The notes beneath the pieces are model-generated. The model had not been told where the DNA came from. It saw nothing but the letters and a program-made list of their open reading frames with translations, and ran no database searches. From assembly GCF_900156895.1 (NCBI RefSeq), contig NZ_FTPD01000056.1:78379-142378 (forward strand): a stretch of DNA of 64,000 nucleotides. Direction: 5' to 3'. Each line of letters starts with the position of its first letter. Positions within the stretch are counted from its first letter, which is position 1. Shown one piece after another: positions 27,261 to 36,627 of the stretch. A program made the position numbers and the translations under genes. The stretch comes from Mesorhizobium prunaredense. GTDB lineage: Bacteria > Pseudomonadota > Alphaproteobacteria > Rhizobiales > Rhizobiaceae.

Positions 27261-30200
27261 ATGAGAGCCCTCGTTTTTAGTGCCACTTTAGTATTCGTTG
27301 CCACCTTGGAATTCCTGTCTTCGAGCGCTGGCGCTGACCACCAAGTGAAGCAGCAAGAGATCGACAGTCGGCCGTCGTGGGTGGAGGCGGCGGTGGCAGG
27401 CTCATATGTTCCGGATGAAAGATACGACGGGACTGCAGGAAAAGCGGCTTCTTCAACAGCAGTCACGATTGCTCCAAGTTTTGGCACCGCCCCCCCCATG
27501 TTGCTTTCGCTGGTGGACAAGTTAGACGGCGGGCAGGGTCTTGAATTGCTTAACAAGGGAATAGCAGAGGAAGAACACAACCTGCATAGGAAAGCAGAAC
27601 AAACATTCGCCGCTGCTATTGAGCAGGTTAGAAATGCACCCAATTTGGATGTCAATCTGTTGGCAGAGTTATTGACCAGGAGAGCTGTTGCACTGGTAAA
27701 TCTAGATGAGGACGCCAAGTCTTCGAAACTAATTAGGGAGGCGCTTCAGATAAGTGAAAAGCAAAAATTAAGGGATAAGGCAGCACGGTATACGATATTA
27801 GGCCTAATTGCCAAAGTGTCGGCTCGGTCTGGACAGCTCTCCTCTGCGGAACAATACTACAGAGATGCGCTAATTGAGATAGAGCTAGCAGATGGCAAAG
27901 CAAGCATCTCCTATGGGATAGGTCTCTCAAATATCGCTTTTGTTGTGAAGGAGCTCGGGCGTTACCCAGACGCGGAAAATCTCTTTATTGAGTCGATGGA
28001 TATATTGCGACCAATAGGTGACGAGGCGAAGTCACATTACGCGAATTCTCTCGGTGGTCTCGGTGAAGTTTACTTGTCCCAACATCGGCAAGTCAATGCG
28101 GAGCAGGCTATCCTCGGTTCAAGTAAGTTAGTCTCTGCAATTTTCGGCGAAACTAGCAAAGAGGCGGCCAATGCAAAACATGTTGTAGGAGAGATGTACC
28201 TAACATTTGGAGAGTCGAAGAAGGCTATTCCTTACATGGAGGAAGCTCTCAAGATCAAGGAGAAGCTCTATGACCCGGATGGCACGGCTGTCGCTCTAGC
28301 CCTTCATCAACTTGCGTCGGCTTACCAACAAGCAAAGCGTTATCAAGATGCTGAAAGACTCTATCTAGCGGCCCTGGATATACGGGAACGAAAGTTGGGC
28401 CCTGAGCACCTTTATACAGCTTCGACAGTCGAGAATCTCGGGGGCCTGTACGATGACCTGGACCAGCCTGGCAAGGCTATTCAGTCCCTCAATCGTGCAT
28501 TGAGTATAAAAAGGCATTTGCTAGGAGAAGATCATCCTAACGTCGCGCTCACATTTCGACACATTGGCGACTTTCATTTTGTTCGAGGCCAATACAAGGA
28601 AGCACATCAGGCGTTCGCAAGTGCAAACAAAATTACCATCGACCAGATCACCGGTTCCTGGCTGTCTCCGGATTCGGTGTCGTCGTCATCTGAAGCTGCT
28701 CAGCAATGGAGCCAAGGGGCCGGGTTCGTGCATGAAATTCAAGCCGCTTACGAGATCGGACGTGCTGATCCAAGCAAACTCTCGCAAATGTTCGCCGAAT
28801 CGTTCGTAAATTCGCAGTGGGCTGAGATTTCGCAGGCTTCCGCCACCCTCAGTCTCATGGCTGGAAGAGATGCAGTGGTAGAAGAGGGTGCGAAACGCGA
28901 AGTCCGCCGTCTTCAGGACTTGGAAGTGCAACTGAGAAGGCTGCGACTGGAAGCTATTGAAAGCCACGTATCTCTCGACGTAGCGGTTGATCAGGAGCAG
29001 CAAAGGGGTCGACTCATGGCCGAAGAGGCTTTGGTTGACCAAATTCGCGTAGCGAGGACGCGTGTTCGAGATGCAATGCCGAAGTATTTCGAGTACATTA
29101 GCCCGTCGCCGCTGACAGTCGAACGCGTTCAGAAGCAGCTGTTAGCCGAAGATGAAGCTCTGATAGCTTTCGTGGTAACTCCGCTCTATCGCGAAGGATT
29201 AAACGATCAAGTGTTTATGTTGGCATTGACTAAAGACAACTTTGCTTTTGTGAAGTCTAATATGCGAGGAATGACGGTACGCGCCATTGTGGAGTCGCTG
29301 AGATGTGGGCTCGACGACACATACTGGGATCAACCTCGTATTCTCGGCTCCAGTTGCGCGGAACTGGTAAATCGCGCTCGTCCGGAAGGTGATCAACCTC
29401 TTCCCTTCAGATTCGACTACAGTCACTTACTATATGCCAATCTAATCGCCCCCCTTGGTGATATAATAACAGGTAAGCGGCTTCTCATTGTGCCATCTGG
29501 TCCGCTTCAAAAGCTTCCGTTTCATGTACTCGTGACACAGGATGCGGGAGGTGAAACTGCAGATAAATACGAAGGATACAAAGGAATACATTGGCTTGGC
29601 CTCGACTACACAATCAGCATTCTTCCTTCCATAAATAGCTTAGGGCGGCTCCGAGTACGGCAATCACCCGCTCGAGGAATGCGCCCCTTCATAGGGTTTG
29701 GTGATCCGGCCCTGGCCAACTGCGATGACAACGAGCAACAGATTGAATGCCCGGCGCCCGCGCCAAAGACTATGGGGAGGCAGTCATTGACAGAGCCGAA
29801 GGCGCCCCATCGAACCAAGCGCAATCTACCATACAAATTGGAAGCGGCGGGCCAAACTTCATGGGATCGGGACGCGATTCGAACGACTGTACGATCTATG
29901 TGCCGATTGCCCGAGACGGCCACCGAGCTGCGCTGTATCGCAAAAAGCTTAAATGTAACCGAAGACACCTTGTTTCTGGCCGACCGAATGAGTAAAGCAG
30001 CTCTGCTACGGCTCGACAGCGATGGTGAACTGGATAACTATCGGATAGTGCATTTTGCGACACACGGTTTAATTGCCAGTGATTTGCCTATGGGAGACCG
30101 CGTCGCTGAGCCTTCGTTGATCTTCACCCCCCCAGTTGATGGAGACCTTTCCTCCGATGACGGACTACTTCGAGCTTCGGAGGTAGCCAAGCTTCATCTT

Positions 30201-30515
30201 AGCGCTGATGCTGTTGTGTTGTCCGCGTGCAATACCGCGTCTACATCTGAACAAGGGAAGGAGGCCTTGTCGGGTTTATCTCAGGCCTTCTTCTATGCTG
30301 GCGCCAGGTCGATAATAGTGTCCCATTGGGCCGTAGACACAGAGGCAGCGGTCACATTAGCAACTAGCGCACTGACGAATGGAGATTTAGCCGAAGGACT
30401 CCGTGAAGGCATGAAAGCGCTAATGGAGGATACGTCCCGCCCCGACTACGCTCACCCGTCTGTGTGGGCACCCTTTATTTTCGTAGGTGCGACTGAGGCA
30501 CTTCGCTCAAGATAG
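27261..30515 (+). CDS. Exported TPR-CHAT caspase-like protease
   Basis: A 1084-residue protein with a signal peptide (FSATLVFVATLEFLSSSAGA). Residues 90-470 contain a series of tetratricopeptide repeats (for example YPDAENLFIESMDILRPIG, YQDAERLYLAALDIRERKLG), a peptide- or partner-binding superhelix. A helical linker follows, then the C-terminal CHAT protease (about residues 730-1084) with His935 (VHFATHG) and Cys990 (VLSACNTA) both intact. TPR-CHAT proteins are usually cytoplasmic effectors, as with Csx29 of type III-E CRISPR systems; no CRISPR gene is near, and the signal peptide points to the periplasm. It converges with a lysozyme-like gene and overlaps its end by 9 bp. Confidence 0.88.
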   Translation: MRALVFSATLVFVATLEFLSSSAGADHQVKQQEIDSRPSWVEAAVAGSYVPDERYDGTAGKAASSTAVTIAPSFGTAPPMLLSLVDKLDGGQGLELLNKGIAEEEHNLHRKAEQTFAAAIEQVRNAPNLDVNLLAELLTRRAVALVNLDEDAKSSKLIREALQISEKQKLRDKAARYTILGLIAKVSARSGQLSSAEQYYRDALIEIELADGKASISYGIGLSNIAFVVKELGRYPDAENLFIESMDILRPIGDEAKSHYANSLGGLGEVYLSQHRQVNAEQAILGSSKLVSAIFGETSKEAANAKHVVGEMYLTFGESKKAIPYMEEALKIKEKLYDPDGTAVALALHQLASAYQQAKRYQDAERLYLAALDIRERKLGPEHLYTASTVENLGGLYDDLDQPGKAIQSLNRALSIKRHLLGEDHPNVALTFRHIGDFHFVRGQYKEAHQAFASANKITIDQITGSWLSPDSVSSSSEAAQQWSQGAGFVHEIQAAYEIGRADPSKLSQMFAESFVNSQWAEISQASATLSLMAGRDAVVEEGAKREVRRLQDLEVQLRRLRLEAIESHVSLDVAVDQEQQRGRLMAEEALVDQIRVARTRVRDAMPKYFEYISPSPLTVERVQKQLLAEDEALIAFVVTPLYREGLNDQVFMLALTKDNFAFVKSNMRGMTVRAIVESLRCGLDDTYWDQPRILGSSCAELVNRARPEGDQPLPFRFDYSHLLYANLIAPLGDIITGKRLLIVPSGPLQKLPFHVLVTQDAGGETADKYEGYKGIHWLGLDYTISILPSINSLGRLRVRQSPARGMRPFIGFGDPALANCDDNEQQIECPAPAPKTMGRQSLTEPKAPHRTKRNLPYKLEAAGQTSWDRDAIRTTVRSMCRLPETATELRCIAKSLNVTEDTLFLADRMSKAALLRLDSDGELDNYRIVHFATHGLIASDLPMGDRVAEPSLIFTPPVDGDLSSDDGLLRASEVAKLHLSADAVVLSACNTASTSEQGKEALSGLSQAFFYAGARSIIVSHWAVDTEAAVTLATSALTNGDLAEGLREGMKALMEDTSRPDYAHPSVWAPFIFVGATEALRSR

Positions 30516-31385
30516 GCCTTTTTCGAAGATTGCCGCCTCCAACTCTCTGCGCGTGAGTAGCCCTTTTGCGTCGGGATCATCTTTCCATATCCGTTTCATC
30601 TCACGTATCTTTTCCGGAACGGATGCGAAGTCCGATTTCAACATCAACTCCTTGATTTCGCGGATCTCCCGGCGTCTATCAATTGGATCCCCTTTTGCTG
30701 ACTTTGACGAACTGCCACGGTTGTACACCAAGGATACGAGCGCTCCAAAGCAGTCAGGTGAGAGTTGGTCCGCGTTAGGAAAATACGCAATCACTTCGCC
30801 GGCATAGAATCGAAGTCCATAAACAAACTGATCATATGCCGGGTCCCATGGCACGTCGATATTCAAATACTGTTTTAGGATTGCGGCGGCAGCACTCCCC
30901 CGCTTCCCACAAGCGGTCCTAAGCTGATCAATTGAAGCCCGATCGATGAAAGGACTCCAATCAGCCTCGAAGTCTTTTTCACTTGAATAGCCAATATCGT
31001 AACCGATTCCAAATGTTATGCCGGACTTGCCCTTCGGCCATATCGGATTCCTATACTTCTTTTCGTAACGAGTCTTGCCAGTTACCTCGAACAGAACAAT
31101 AAGGTCTTGCGACCTCTTTGACATTTGCTTATCGGATTGCCACCGCCTCGGCAGGGAGGGCTTGCGCTTACGCTGTTTTGATGATGGACCGATTTGCCTG
31201 TATTCCGTTTCGGTGAAGGCTCTGGCACCTTCGAGCTCCCCTTCGTTGTTAGCGAGCCGGGCAAACGTATCATCAATTGAACTGTCAGGCACAGTTGCTA
31301 CAGCTCTCTTGGTCAGGGCCGCAAGCGAAACAAAAGAAAAGAGAATGCCCCGCGTCATCAACAAACACGTACTACGGCGATTCAT
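30507..31385 (-). CDS. Exported GH24/pesticin-like lysozyme
   Basis: A 292-residue protein with a signal peptide (LFSFVSLAALTKRAVA). The lysozyme-like region spans about residues 94-285: catalytic Glu100 (LIVLFEVTG), then SGITFGIGYDIGY with Thr124 and Asp130, which matches the Glu/Asp/Thr layout of pesticin-type lysozymes, and LVSLVYNRG near residue 215 with a terminal TRRELEAAIF. It should cut glycan strands. The gene is convergent with the TPR-CHAT gene; their 3' ends overlap by 9 bp. Confidence 0.78.
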   Translation of the reverse strand: MNRRSTCLLMTRGILFSFVSLAALTKRAVATVPDSSIDDTFARLANNEGELEGARAFTETEYRQIGPSSKQRKRKPSLPRRWQSDKQMSKRSQDLIVLFEVTGKTRYEKKYRNPIWPKGKSGITFGIGYDIGYSSEKDFEADWSPFIDRASIDQLRTACGKRGSAAAAILKQYLNIDVPWDPAYDQFVYGLRFYAGEVIAYFPNADQLSPDCFGALVSLVYNRGSSSKSAKGDPIDRRREIREIKELMLKSDFASVPEKIREMKRIWKDDPDAKGLLTRRELEAAIFEKGLS

Positions 31386-31767
31386 TTTACCACCTCCCTG
31401 AGCTCAGTCGCTTTAGGCTAAAGACGATCGAATTTAAAAAACCCCACTTCCTAGTTAAGGTCGAGTCGAGTGTCGTTATATTAAGCCGAGGCGGATGTAC
31501 GGTTTCTCGGATGCTTACGAGTCAAGGTTCAAGCCTGGCCCGATAGCCGATGATTGTTCATTAGTTGGCCGCTTCTGGCAAGCACTTATCGCACGCTTTG
31601 CAATGCTTGCGAAACCGGCCGACTTTTTCGGCTCCGGTTTGTTTCAATGTTCCGTTCTATAGATGATCCATCTGTGGTTTTCGCCAAAACTGCTTCAGAC
31701 CCATGACGCGACGAGATCAGCCCCATTGGACATGATGCCGCCTCATATAACCTTTTCCCATGTGTTC
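31386..31767. other. Non-coding stretch
   Basis: About 380 bp, AT-richer than average, upstream of the lysozyme-like gene. Presumably holds that gene's promoter. Nothing else could be supported. Confidence 0.45.
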
Positions 31768-32270
31768 TCAACGAGACTTACGGACCAAAGTCTCATTCTC
31801 GTCCTCTTCGAAAATGGCACTTAGGAAATCTGGCGATATGCCCACTTCGACGACGTAGAGAGCGATCTTCGCGGAAAGAATTTGGGAGCGGCCGATATTG
31901 TCGGGAGACGGGTCTCGGAAGGAGAATTGATGCACGCCGAACTTCGCGCCACTCTCAAAGTACCTGAGCCTGCCTCCAAGAAATACCAGGGTCGCCGCAC
32001 TCATAATTGCCCAGGCAACAGTTCGCGCTCAACGATGAAGTGGGAAGAACTTTTGTGCTTAAGAAGGTATCTGCCAATTGCAGTGTGGAACCAGCTGTCT
32101 CGTATAGCTCTACTAATCCCAATTGCCGCCTCAACGTCACCACCAACAGAAGTCTATGTAGACGGTCGTTCTCGGAGGGGGCGCTGAGCGAGCTAAGAAC
32201 TCTTGAAACTTGCCATCATCGCCTGGTTCGATTCTGCCAAAGGCGTTGCTGCAAAAGCGGCGGCTTCTTC
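31768..32270 (-). pseudogene. ClpP-like (COG3904-type) protein remnant
   Basis: Pieces in three frames follow each other in the correct order. The first is GRIEPGDDGKFQEFLARS with TTVYIDF (near 32170-32260). The second is DVEAAIGISRAIRDSWFHTA (near 32080-32140). The third is SAATLVFLGGRLRYFESGAK with FGVHQFSF (31768-32004). The order and motifs match the ClpP/crotonase-fold periplasmic family in which a GGDV helix and a S-A-C/T box surround the catalytic Ser. At least two frameshifts and loss of the 5' end make it a pseudogene. Confidence 0.55.
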
Positions 32271-32574
32271 GCTTCTAGCAAGATCGCAAGAAGCGCCCAC
32301 ATCTCGCCATTTCTGAGTTAATGCTGTGGCGCTCGCGCTTAGTCGTGAAGCAGGACTCCCCGCGTCGTTAATGTCCGCGTCCCTTCGGGGCGACAATCGC
32401 ATGGGCGACAGCTTACTGGGCGCTGGCGGGCGTCGCCATGTCGCCTCCTTGCCGCCGGCAGAGTTGCCGTTGCTAAATTGGCACAAAGTACCAGCGACGG
32501 CCAAGCGCGCTGGCGAGGGCCGCCCCGGCGGTTTGTCGGCGGCGGGGCGGGGGGTGGCTTGTGGGACCCACATC
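32271..32574. other. GC-rich non-coding stretch with a repeated element
   Basis: Holds no intact gene. Positions 32522-32570 (around GGGGGGTGGCTTGTGGGACC) closely match 36861-36910, a short GC-rich element present twice in the island. Confidence 0.5.
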
Positions 32575-32644
32575 TACCCCCCGCCAGCGAACGCAGCGGC
32601 GAGTCGAGATGAATGTCGGCCGTATGTACGAATCGAAATACCAT
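32575..32644 (-). pseudogene. 5' end of an SbcD/YhaO-like DNA repair exonuclease gene
   Basis: Only the first 20 or so codons remain: MVFRFVHTADIHLDSPLRSL, the conserved N-terminus (with the first metal ligands D and H of the calcineurin-like phosphoesterase fold) of SbcD/YhaO exonucleases. The frame then runs into the GC-rich repeated element. The rest of the gene is gone. Confidence 0.6.
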
Positions 32645-33020
32645 TGGGTCTCCGGCGACGAACATAAGCGGTGTTGGCCACGACTCGATAGGCGAATTTT
32701 ATCGCAGACTTGGTTGACTATCGGGACATCAAAGTGGCTGGCGACAGCGGCTCCGGTGCGCCGCGGCTGGGCAACGCCGACGACGTCGATGAGGCCAGTG
32801 GGGAACGGCCGCTTCCTAAGCCACATCATTCCGCAAGTTGACGGGGCGCTTTCGGCCCCAATGGCCGCCGGGCGGCAAACGCCGCGAATCGGCGGTAGGA
32901 AGTGACTTTGACGTTGCCTGAAAACGGACGTTGGCCGCTCCCTGCTTGGAGATGCACTGACCTGAGATTAAGACGCGGTGGGCGCTGTGTCTGCTGCGAC
33001 CAGCACTACTGAACTGTAGG
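32645..33020. other. Non-coding stretch
   Basis: About 375 bp between the exonuclease fragment and the helicase gene end. No gene, repeat or RNA could be supported. Confidence 0.45.
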
Positions 33021-35789
33021 TCACCGCGCCGCTCGCGATCTGTTTTGCTTTTGCTTGCCGGAGAACACTACGTGCCTGCAGTTTGGATACTGGCTGCAGC
33101 CGACGAACGAGCGCCCGGTCTTCGTTTTCCTTTGGACCAACTGACCAACTCGGCAGGCCGGGCATTGCTGTAGCGCTTGGCCGTCGATGGTCTCGAAGCG
33201 AATCTCCTCACCCGCGACCTCGCAGAGCTCTTGGATGTAGCGCGAGGGTCGGGCACTGTCGGCCAGCATGAAGACGCCGCGGCTGGCCCGGGTCAAGGCG
33301 ACGTAGAACAGGCGTCGTTCCTCTGCGTACGCGAAGGTCTCGGGATTCGGAATCACTAGGTTCAGCAGCTCGTCGTCTTCGACACGGCTCGGAACACCAT
33401 AGTCGCCCTCGCTGATGTCGAGCAGGATAGTGTAGTCCGCTTCGAGGCCCTTCGAGCGGTGGAAGGAAAGCGCCGAAACCTCGATATGCGCGAATGCCGG
33501 TATACGGCCGGCGAACGGATCGAGATGGTTGTAGCGCCAGAGAACGAGTACTCTAAGCTTCTGCCTTGCCGTGCCGCGCCACTGCTCCGCGATGCTTCCC
33601 AGGAACACATCCAGCCGGGATAACAGCCGCAGGCAGGCTGCGCCAAAGTCCGGCCTCCCCTTTGCGCCCTCGATCGGGATGACGCGGATCGATTTGGGTA
33701 TAGCGGGCCGTATAGACCGCACCGACTTCCTGAGCTGGTCTGGGTTCCGTTGAACGAAACCCGCCGCCGTCTCCGCGATCAGCTGGTTGCAGCGGTAGGT
33801 TTGCTCGAGCCGGCCTTGCCAACTTGTCCCGAAGTTCGCGTCGAACCTTGTGAAGAGGGTCACATCCGAGCCGGCAAAACGGTAGATAGACTGCCAGTCG
33901 TCGCCCACGGCGAAGAGTTTGGAGAACGGCTTCTGGTCTCGCAGCGACTTAATGAGTTTAGCCCTGGGTCCAGATATGTCCTGGAATTCGTCCACGAGGA
34001 TCAGCGAGTACGGACTGGTGTATCGTTTCGTCTCAACCAGCTGCGTCGCGTCGGCGATCATGGAATCGAAATCGATCCGTCCGGCATCCACGAGCTTTTC
34101 GGAATAGGCCTGGGCGATCCTGTAAACGACGCGCGAAAATATCCGCGCGCGTTCCTTATCGTGGAGCGACTGCGCACGCTGTAGCAGCATATCGAGGGTT
34201 AGATGACTCGCCCGGATGTGCTTGATGCAGGTGCCTATGAGCTGGTGGTAGTGCTTGACCACCACTGGCTCCAGCGCCTTCGCAATATCGCTATACTGCT
34301 TCGCCACGAGCTGTATCCCGCGCCGCTCTAGTTCTTCGCGCATGACCTCGGAAATCGTGCCGTCCGTGGCCTGGGCCGATCGCGTCTCGAAGAAATCGAT
34401 CTGCCCGACCTGATAGTCCCGCCGCTTTGCTTCGGCGTGGTCGACATAGTCCTTGAATGGTGAGACGCCGTTTGCGTCGAGCGCGAAATGCTCGTGCACG
34501 GTACCGGTCGCCGAATAGTAAAAGTCGGGATGAATATGGCGGACGGCGCCTTCCGCATCCTGCACCTCAACCTGTCGTTCGTATTCGAACGCGACCGAGT
34601 TCAACCAGAGCCAGTTCGCGATCGACTGTTCTTGCAACGATTTGACGTAAATCCCGGCCAGCGAGCCGATCGTCGCCTTACCCCTGGTCCGCCGCTCCGT
34701 AATGTATCGTTGGTAGTCAACCTCACTGTCGAACGTTTCCCGGGGGATATCGGCCTTGGGATGCACGACCAGGAGATCAACCCAAAGTCGCGTAAACTCC
34801 CTGTCGGAACTGGCTAGTTCAACGATGATCTCCTCAATCGCCTTGGCTTCCCCCGCGGGATGTTCGACCCAGTTGGCAAGCTGGGGCGGCCGCCCGTCGA
34901 CCTCCTGGATGATGCCGCGGCCTAACGCGTGGAAGGTTGTCACGCGACATTCAAGTTTGTCGGGTTCGACCTTCAACTGCCTGGCGATGCGCTCCCTGAG
35001 CTCGTCCGCCGCGCTCTTGTTGAAGGCCAAGACCAGCATTTCGTCAGGGCGTGCCAACTTCTTTTCGAGCACATATGCGACTTTGCCCACCATGGTGGCG
35101 GACTTGCCCGATCCCGCCGATGCGATGAGCAAGTTATTGTCCTCGAGACGAATACAAGCCTCGCGCTGCTGCCCTGACAGCGACCGACCGTCCAGGTTGT
35201 CGAAGAACGCCGCAAAAGCGGCCAGTTCGGAGGCGATGAACCGCTCGTTGTAGCGATGGCGCACGTTCGGATCGGTGAGGAAGGCGTAGGAGGCCGGCAA
35301 AACGGCCTCGAGCGTCTGTGCCATCTGCCCTGGATCGAACATGGGGTGCGAGAGGGCCGTTGCCACCTTTCCCGGCACGCCGGCTATTGCGTTGCGGAGG
35401 TCCGAGTACGCCAAGTATCGGCGGTTGTCCGTCACGACCGCGGCGAGTCTCGCGTCGATCTCGCGCAGTTGGTCAGTTTCGGAACGGATCACTTCGCTCA
35501 GATATTCGTTGACGAACGCCGCGATGTCGGCCGCGAGTTCGTCTGCGGCGCTGCCGCTGAGGCCCGATAACCGATCAAGCCTGGTCCTCGAGCAGATTTC
35601 AACGGCGTGCCACAGGAGGCCTTTGGCGGTTTGGACAGATACGACGTCCAAGCATTCCAGCTCGGTCTCGCTGCCAGATACCAGGGTGATACCGGCTGCC
35701 GAATTCCGACCGGGTGTCAGTTTCCAGTTCTCGCCGGAGAACAGTCGGGCGAACAGTCCGGGACGGTATGTGCGGGCGCGCTTTAGCAT
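33021..35789 (-). CDS. DNA helicase IV-like superfamily I helicase with topoisomerase zinc finger
   Basis: A 922-residue UvrD/Rep-type helicase. Residues 1-200 are an N-terminal domain of the helicase IV kind. Motif I is IASAGSGKSATMVGK, motif II LVDEFQD, followed by GDDWQSIYRFAG (motif III), LEQTYRCNQLI (motif IV), SFHRSKGLEAD (motif V) and FYVALTRA (motif VI). The last 50 residues hold a C4 zinc finger (CPACRVGQL ... CSQYPNCRHVVF) as in topoisomerase I tails. It should unwind DNA in repair or act in defence. It stands alone, next to the remains of an SbcD-like gene. Confidence 0.92.
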   Translation of the reverse strand: MLKRARTYRPGLFARLFSGENWKLTPGRNSAAGITLVSGSETELECLDVVSVQTAKGLLWHAVEICSRTRLDRLSGLSGSAADELAADIAAFVNEYLSEVIRSETDQLREIDARLAAVVTDNRRYLAYSDLRNAIAGVPGKVATALSHPMFDPGQMAQTLEAVLPASYAFLTDPNVRHRYNERFIASELAAFAAFFDNLDGRSLSGQQREACIRLEDNNLLIASAGSGKSATMVGKVAYVLEKKLARPDEMLVLAFNKSAADELRERIARQLKVEPDKLECRVTTFHALGRGIIQEVDGRPPQLANWVEHPAGEAKAIEEIIVELASSDREFTRLWVDLLVVHPKADIPRETFDSEVDYQRYITERRTRGKATIGSLAGIYVKSLQEQSIANWLWLNSVAFEYERQVEVQDAEGAVRHIHPDFYYSATGTVHEHFALDANGVSPFKDYVDHAEAKRRDYQVGQIDFFETRSAQATDGTISEVMREELERRGIQLVAKQYSDIAKALEPVVVKHYHQLIGTCIKHIRASHLTLDMLLQRAQSLHDKERARIFSRVVYRIAQAYSEKLVDAGRIDFDSMIADATQLVETKRYTSPYSLILVDEFQDISGPRAKLIKSLRDQKPFSKLFAVGDDWQSIYRFAGSDVTLFTRFDANFGTSWQGRLEQTYRCNQLIAETAAGFVQRNPDQLRKSVRSIRPAIPKSIRVIPIEGAKGRPDFGAACLRLLSRLDVFLGSIAEQWRGTARQKLRVLVLWRYNHLDPFAGRIPAFAHIEVSALSFHRSKGLEADYTILLDISEGDYGVPSRVEDDELLNLVIPNPETFAYAEERRLFYVALTRASRGVFMLADSARPSRYIQELCEVAGEEIRFETIDGQALQQCPACRVGQLVQRKTKTGRSFVGCSQYPNCRHVVFSGKQKQNRSRAAR

Positions 35790-35807
35790 TGAAAAGTTAT
35801 ATCGCGG

Positions 35808-35954
35808 CTAGGCCTTAGGCTTCCCTAACAGCGGTGGCGATTGCCGTCCCCCAAACGGAACCATCGCAGTGCAGGCTATCATCGCGACGATCAGCACATA
35901 GAAACCTGGCGATCGGGATAGAAAGTCGGCGATCACAAAGAGAAATCGGTTCAT
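35808..35954 (-). CDS. Hypothetical small membrane peptide
   Basis: A 48-residue frame starting MNRFLFVIADF, with one hydrophobic helix (GFYVLIVAMIACTAMVPFG). A purine stretch GGGG lies before the ATG. No relatives recognised; the size makes the call uncertain. It lies just upstream of the helicase gene, on the same strand. Confidence 0.4.
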   Translation of the reverse strand: MNRFLFVIADFLSRSPGFYVLIVAMIACTAMVPFGGRQSPPLLGKPKA

Positions 35955-36144
35955 GCGAATCCCCGTACGAACGATGTGATCCGATTGGGGCTGCATTTCG
36001 GGTGCTCGTCAAGGCAGCCTGCTGATGGCCATGTTCGTCGTCACGCCATCCTGATCTGCGGCGGGCCAGATTCTGCCTGTTGCCTGCAGACGCTTGGAAC
36101 CACGGCAGACGCGCGGCGTTTGGCGTTCTCACAGGAGAGAAGCC

Positions 36145-36627
36145 ATGCCCGACAACGATGAGGAATTCAAAAGCAAGTTTTGGGACTCGATCCGTTCCGA
36201 CATGACGGCAATGATCGGCGTCCCGGGCGTCCACCCTCGACCGATGACAGCGCAGTTCGATGGTGACCGCAACGTCATATACTTCTTCACAGCGAAGGAC
36301 ACCGACTTGGCCGAGGCCGTTGCATCTGCAAAGGAAGCGATACTGGTCTACTCCGCCAAGGGACACGACCTGTTCGCCACCGTCGAAGGCACACTGAGGA
36401 TCGACGATGATCGGGCAGTCATCGACCGATTGTGGAATCGCTTCGTCGCCGCATGGTTCGAAGGAGGCAAGGAAGATCGTAAGCTGTGCTTACTCAGGTT
36501 CGATCCTGCGGACGCCGAAATCTGGAAAGATGCATCCAGCATCGTTGCCGGGGTGAAACTTTTCCTCGGGATGGGCGACCCGAAAGAGGACTACAGAGAC
36601 AGCGTGGCACAGGTTCGAATGAAGTAA
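36145..36627 (+). CDS. Pyridoxamine 5'-phosphate oxidase-like general stress protein
   Basis: A 160-residue protein starting MPDNDEEFKSKFWD, with GGAGAG before the ATG. The split-barrel pattern is typical of the stress-protein 26 branch of the FMN-binding family: HPRPMTAQFDGDRNVIYFFT, then ILVYSAKGHDLFATVEGTL, DRLWNRFVAAWFEGG and a final DAEIWKD. These proteins bind flavin; their physiological reaction is not well defined. Stands alone. Confidence 0.87.
   Translation: MPDNDEEFKSKFWDSIRSDMTAMIGVPGVHPRPMTAQFDGDRNVIYFFTAKDTDLAEAVASAKEAILVYSAKGHDLFATVEGTLRIDDDRAVIDRLWNRFVAAWFEGGKEDRKLCLLRFDPADAEIWKDASSIVAGVKLFLGMGDPKEDYRDSVAQVRMK

Noticed and set aside
10427-31385. Phage lysis cassette or prophage as explanation for the lysozymes
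   Set aside because: No holin, spanin, capsid, portal or large terminase genes nearby, and each hydrolase has its own signal peptide with protease neighbours.
10427-31385. Type VI secretion effectors
   Set aside because: No VgrG, PAAR, Hcp or sheath genes and no immunity-like pairs; the presence of signal peptides argues for Sec/Tat export.
32339-32829. Pro-rich minus-strand frames
   Set aside because: They arise from the GC-rich repeated element, not from a gene.
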